A stretch of DNA of 9,559 nt from an uncultured Prevotella sp. (GTDB lineage Bacteria > Bacteroidota > Bacteroidia > Bacteroidales > Bacteroidaceae). A program made the translations under genes and the position numbers. The stretch covers positions 1 to 9,559 of the forward strand of contig ONQK01000104.1 in NCBI GenBank assembly GCA_900319895.1, in the 5' to 3' direction. The notes beneath the pieces were generated by a model. That model did not search any database, was not told where the DNA came from, and saw nothing but the letters and a program-made list of their open reading frames with translations. Each line of letters opens with the position of its first letter. The stretch's first letter is position 1. Positions 7,525 through 9,559 of the stretch are shown one piece after another.

Positions 7525-8130
7525 CTAGATTTTGTCAATATCCACATAGCCATTCATCACGGCATAGATGGTCAATGCTGACACGCTGCGCATGCCCAAC
7601 TTGTCCATAATGTTCTTACGGTGCGTGATGACTGTCGTCATGCCGATGTTCAGCCGGTGCGCTATCTCTTTGTTGATGTAGCCTTTTACAATTAGCGACA
7701 ATACCTCGATTTCCCGGTCCGAGAGTATTTTTTCCTGTACCATCGGCGGCAGGTTTCGCCCCTTGGCATGCGCATGCTGCTCCAGTATCAGGATCGACTT
7801 TACCAACTGCTCTTCAGACTGCCCGATGAAGAGCGTATGGAACTCTCCAATCCGCGCAGAGGCATCCGACGACATGCTCAGCACAATGGTCTTATTGCGT
7901 CTCGAGGAGAAAAATTGGCGATGTTCGAGCACGATGTTAGTTGCCACGAAAAAATGATAATAAGCCTCGAAATCGCTGCCCTGCAACTCCTCAAACGAGG
8001 CAAAAGTATGAATGGTCATCACCGGCATCACGTCTTGCAGAATCTGCTTCAGCCCTAATACAGCCAACGTATTAGGGTCTATGATTGCCACCGAAGGCCT
8101 TGCGGTATGAGGTAGTGAATGCGAAGTCAT
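7525..8130 (-). CDS. Orphan LuxR/NarL-type regulator with degenerate receiver domain
   Basis: This 201-residue DNA-binding regulator has the length and layout of a NarL-type response regulator. Residues about 13-120 look like a receiver (SVAIIDPNTLAVLGLKQIL, then TIVLSMS), but the phosphorylation machinery is broken. Only one acidic residue, Asp18, remains at the first strand. The third strand (YYHFFVAT, 57-64) has no aspartate, and the conserved lysine position reads Gly103 in FIGQSEEQL. Phosphorylation control is therefore unlikely. Residues 136-200 form a complete GerE/LuxR helix-turn-helix (LSDREIEVLSLIVKGYINKE, recognition helix around TTVITHRKNIMDKLG) ending in TIYAVMNGYVDIDKI. No histidine kinase is adjacent; its neighbour is the hemerythrin-LuxR regulator with a related HTH. 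It recalls orphan LuxR regulators of Bacteroidales such as P. gingivalis CdhR, from memory and unverified. A GTG at 8091 is an alternative start. Confidence 0.92.
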   Translation of the reverse strand: MTSHSLPHTARPSVAIIDPNTLAVLGLKQILQDVMPVMTIHTFASFEELQGSDFEAYYHFFVATNIVLEHRQFFSSRRNKTIVLSMSSDASARIGEFHTLFIGQSEEQLVKSILILEQHAHAKGRNLPPMVQEKILSDREIEVLSLIVKGYINKEIAHRLNIGMTTVITHRKNIMDKLGMRSVSALTIYAVMNGYVDIDKI

Positions 8131-8134
8131 GTTG

Positions 8135-8165
8135 CAAAATTACGAAATAATGCTGACCCGACAAA
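8135..8165 (-). promoter_or_regulatory. Consensus promoter of the pseudo-receiver regulator gene
   Basis: On the minus strand TTTG (8162-8165) is followed after exactly 19 bases by TAATTTTG (8135-8142), an ideal Bacteroidetes promoter. The -7 element ends only four bases before the ATG at 8130. The predicted transcript therefore starts at or next to the start codon, so it is leaderless unless translation begins at the GTG at 8091. Confidence 0.75.
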
Positions 8166-8224
8166 GCTTTTGGGCATGATTAACGCTATTAAGCTCGTAA
8201 ATTTGCGGACTTCTTGGCCAAAAA

Positions 8225-9178
8225 CTACAGTTTGATGGAGGAAATGTCTATCAAATTGTTTACGATGGCATAGATGGTCAGCCCCGCGGTGCTTCGTATC
8301 TGCAGCTTTCGCACGATATTCCGGCGATGCGTGATGGCCGTATTGATGGAGATGAACAGATGGTCGGCAATTTCTTTGTTGCTCATGCCTTGCACAATGC
8401 AGACTATCACGTCTTTTTCCCTGTCGCTCAGCGTGTCCGTCGCCGTCTCTTGATGAATCATGTCCGAAATCTTTACAGACACGTCGTCCTGGCGATATTT
8501 TTTTTCCAAGTGCCGGATGGCAGGGATGAAGATCTTGTCTTCCACCTCCGCATGCAGCGAAAGCCATTCCTCATTGTTGTAAATGTCGTAAAGCGTTGCC
8601 GAGAGCTGATTGTTGTGCAGCCCATCGCTTGGCAGGTACTTGATGATAATGTTTTTGAGCTCCTTCAACTTCTGGTCGGTCTGCCCATGGTGCTTTGAGT
8701 AAGTTTCAATGTCATAGTCGCCCTGTGTCCGCCGATTAAGCAGCGCATCGACATAGGGGAACACGTTTTTCTCCTCATACTGCATGTGCAAACGGATTTG
8801 ATGCGAATATTCATCATACAGCTTCATGATGAGCCGCGCCAGACTGTCGTTTTCATCAAGTGCTGCCTGCAATTCCTTCCTGATAAACGGGAGCTGGAAA
8901 TCAAGATAATAGGCATGGCTGGCTTTGAGGTAGCGCATCAGGGTAGGTATGGACAAACGCTCCAGGTTCTCCGTCACCATTGACCCATTGATTGTAAAGT
9001 TCACCACAGCCAGAAAAGTAAACGTATCCACGTCTTGCTCCTCGCACACCTCGCGGACGCTCTTATCGCCAAACCCGAGATTAATGCCAAAGCTGCCCAG
9101 GCTCTGCAGCAGGCTGTAGTTGTCACGAATCAACGAAATCATCTTGTCGTCTGCCTCATATATTTTCTGATTTCTCAT
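8225..9178 (-). CDS. ScdA-N/hemerythrin/LuxR-HTH fusion regulator (putative di-iron redox or gas sensor)
   Basis: This 317-residue protein joins a RIC/YtfE-like sensor to a DNA-binding domain. Residues about 12-61 match the ScdA-N (DUF542) domain (DNYSLLQSLGSFGINLGFGD, then VREVCEEQDVDTF), but the usual Cys-Cys pair is replaced by Gly35-Phe36. Residues about 83-226 form a hemerythrin four-helix bundle with a full set of candidate di-iron ligands: His88, His131 with Glu135 (HxxxE), His163 or His164, and His209 with Glu213 (HxxxE). These spacings are close to those of E. coli YtfE. Residues 250-315 are a LuxR/GerE helix-turn-helix (LSDREKDVIVCIVQGMSNKE, THRRNIVRKLQIRS) with the tail TIYAIVNNLIDISSIKL. 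YtfE/RIC proteins repair iron-sulfur clusters and react with nitric oxide. Here the HTH implies that the iron state is turned into transcription control (inference). The downstream regulator may be co-transcribed, since no terminator is seen in the 94-base gap. Confidence 0.93.
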   Translation of the reverse strand: MRNQKIYEADDKMISLIRDNYSLLQSLGSFGINLGFGDKSVREVCEEQDVDTFTFLAVVNFTINGSMVTENLERLSIPTLMRYLKASHAYYLDFQLPFIRKELQAALDENDSLARLIMKLYDEYSHQIRLHMQYEEKNVFPYVDALLNRRTQGDYDIETYSKHHGQTDQKLKELKNIIIKYLPSDGLHNNQLSATLYDIYNNEEWLSLHAEVEDKIFIPAIRHLEKKYRQDDVSVKISDMIHQETATDTLSDREKDVIVCIVQGMSNKEIADHLFISINTAITHRRNIVRKLQIRSTAGLTIYAIVNNLIDISSIKL

Positions 9179-9202
9179 CTCTTAATATTTAAATTATGTA
9201 TG

Positions 9203-9234
9203 CAAAATAATCAAAAAAAAACGACATCCCCAAA
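9203..9234 (-). promoter_or_regulatory. Promoter of the hemerythrin-LuxR gene
   Basis: On the minus strand TTTG (9231-9234) is followed after 20 bases by TTATTTTG (9203-9210), one mismatch from TAnnTTTG. Transcription should start near 9198, giving a leader of about 20 bases before the ATG at 9178. It lies about 33 bases from the 24-bp tandem repeat. Confidence 0.6.
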
Positions 9235-9266
9235 TCATTATCCCGAACTTTACACTTATCAACCAC

Positions 9267-9314
9267 AAAATCATCTTTTTTAGGTATTTTAAAATCATGT
9301 TTTTTAGGTATTTC
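9267..9314. repeat. 24-bp tandem direct repeat between divergent genes (candidate operator)
   Basis: Two adjacent 24-base copies, 9267-9290 and 9291-9314, differ at only two positions (C/G at base 9 and T/C at base 24). The shared core is AAAATCAT, one variable base, then TTTTTTAGGTATTT. The last four bases of copy 2 are the likely -33 element of the plus-strand promoter. The junction also creates the palindrome ATTTTAAAAT (9286-9295). A further AAATCAT lies at 9232-9238, next to the -33 element of the divergent gene. Confidence 0.8.
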
Positions 9315-9341
9315 AAAAACCTTCAATAATTATTACCTTTG
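9311..9341 (+). promoter_or_regulatory. Promoter of the exported beta-barrel protein gene
   Basis: TTTC (9311-9314, one mismatch from TTTG) is followed after 19 bases by TACCTTTG (9334-9341), an exact TAnnTTTG. Transcription should start near 9346, about 31 bases before the ATG at 9377. The weak -33 element lying at the end of the tandem repeat suggests an activated promoter (inference). Confidence 0.65.
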
Positions 9342-9376
9342 CTGCCCAAAATTACCGTTACAAATTAGGAAACATC

Positions 9377-9559
9377 ATGAAAAAACTTTTTTTATTCCTG
9401 CTTTTCTGGCAAGTATGCGGCTCTCTTCGGCTTTGGGCAACAGACCCGGATACGGTTGGCTACAGACATTTCAGGATAGGAGGCTATGGCGAAATGGTTG
9501 CCAACTTCCAAGACTATGGGCTAAATCGCTATGCCTTGCCTTCGGGGTCGTCAAAAATC
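9377..9559 (+). CDS. Exported protein, probable outer-membrane beta-barrel (porin-like), N-terminal part
   Basis: Sixty-one codons are open from the ATG at 9377 to the window end. Residues 1-22 form a signal peptide: MKK, a hydrophobic core (LFLFLLFWQVCG), and likely cleavage after LWA before Thr23. The mature start contains FRIGGYGEMVANFQDYGLNRY, alternating aromatic and small residues as in a first beta strand. It resembles Bacteroidales outer-membrane proteins often annotated as phosphate-selective porin-like, from memory and not verified. The Cys14 in the core is followed by Gly-Ser and is not a convincing lipobox. A weak GGA lies about 10 bases before the ATG. It is divergent from the hemerythrin-LuxR gene and is the obvious candidate target of that regulator. 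Its cargo and full length cannot be seen. Confidence 0.8.
   Translation, partial: MKKLFLFLLFWQVCGSLRLWATDPDTVGYRHFRIGGYGEMVANFQDYGLNRYALPSGSSKI

Noticed and set aside
8198..8205. Plus-strand TAAATTTG that could drive antisense RNA into the hemerythrin-LuxR gene
   Set aside because: The nearest upstream TTTG (8169-8172) is 25 bases away, beyond normal spacing. A single -7 match in AT-rich sequence is not enough.
1..9559. CRISPR array, tRNA or rRNA gene, insertion sequence or phage element
   Set aside because: No regularly spaced palindromic repeats, cloverleaf, rRNA signatures, transposase motifs or terminal inverted repeats were seen.

Overview
The window comes from a member of the Bacteroidetes, most likely order Bacteroidales and close to Prevotella. 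The evidence is an Oar-type TonB-dependent receptor start, an HtpG of Bacteroidales type, a peptidyl-dipeptidase/dCMP deaminase/S41 protease cluster, almost no Shine-Dalgarno sequences, and several promoters of the Bacteroidetes form (TTTG, about 19 bases, TAnnTTTG). The genes are moderately GC-rich; the intergenic stretches are very AT-rich. Genus assignment is inference.

Layout. Positions 1-495 (minus) hold the first 165 codons of a TonB-dependent outer-membrane receptor with its own promoter. A hairpin terminator at 644-678 closes htpG, which occupies 704-2758 (minus). A 369-base AT-rich region separates htpG from a divergent three-gene plus-strand operon: M3 oligopeptidase (3128-5227), dCMP deaminase (5196-5636) and a PDZ/S41 C-terminal processing protease (about 5620-7335). 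Each of the two junctions overlaps. A short convergent spacer with a small tandem duplication follows.

The accessory-looking part is 7525-9559. Two minus-strand LuxR-type regulators lie in tandem: an orphan NarL-like protein with a receiver domain lacking its phosphorylation site (7525-8130), and a fusion of ScdA-N domain, di-iron hemerythrin and LuxR HTH (8225-9178). Their DNA-binding domains and C-terminal tails are clearly related. Divergent from the fusion gene is the start of an exported, probably outer-membrane beta-barrel protein (9377 onward, truncated by the window). Its promoter abuts a 24-bp tandem direct repeat.

Working model (inference): the hemerythrin protein senses oxygen, nitric oxide or iron state through its di-iron site and, with the related pseudo-receiver regulator, acts on the 24-bp repeat to control the divergent membrane-protein gene and perhaps itself. 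This module is the best candidate for an under-described system here. The rest is housekeeping: protein folding, peptide turnover, envelope proteolysis and pyrimidine nucleotide supply.
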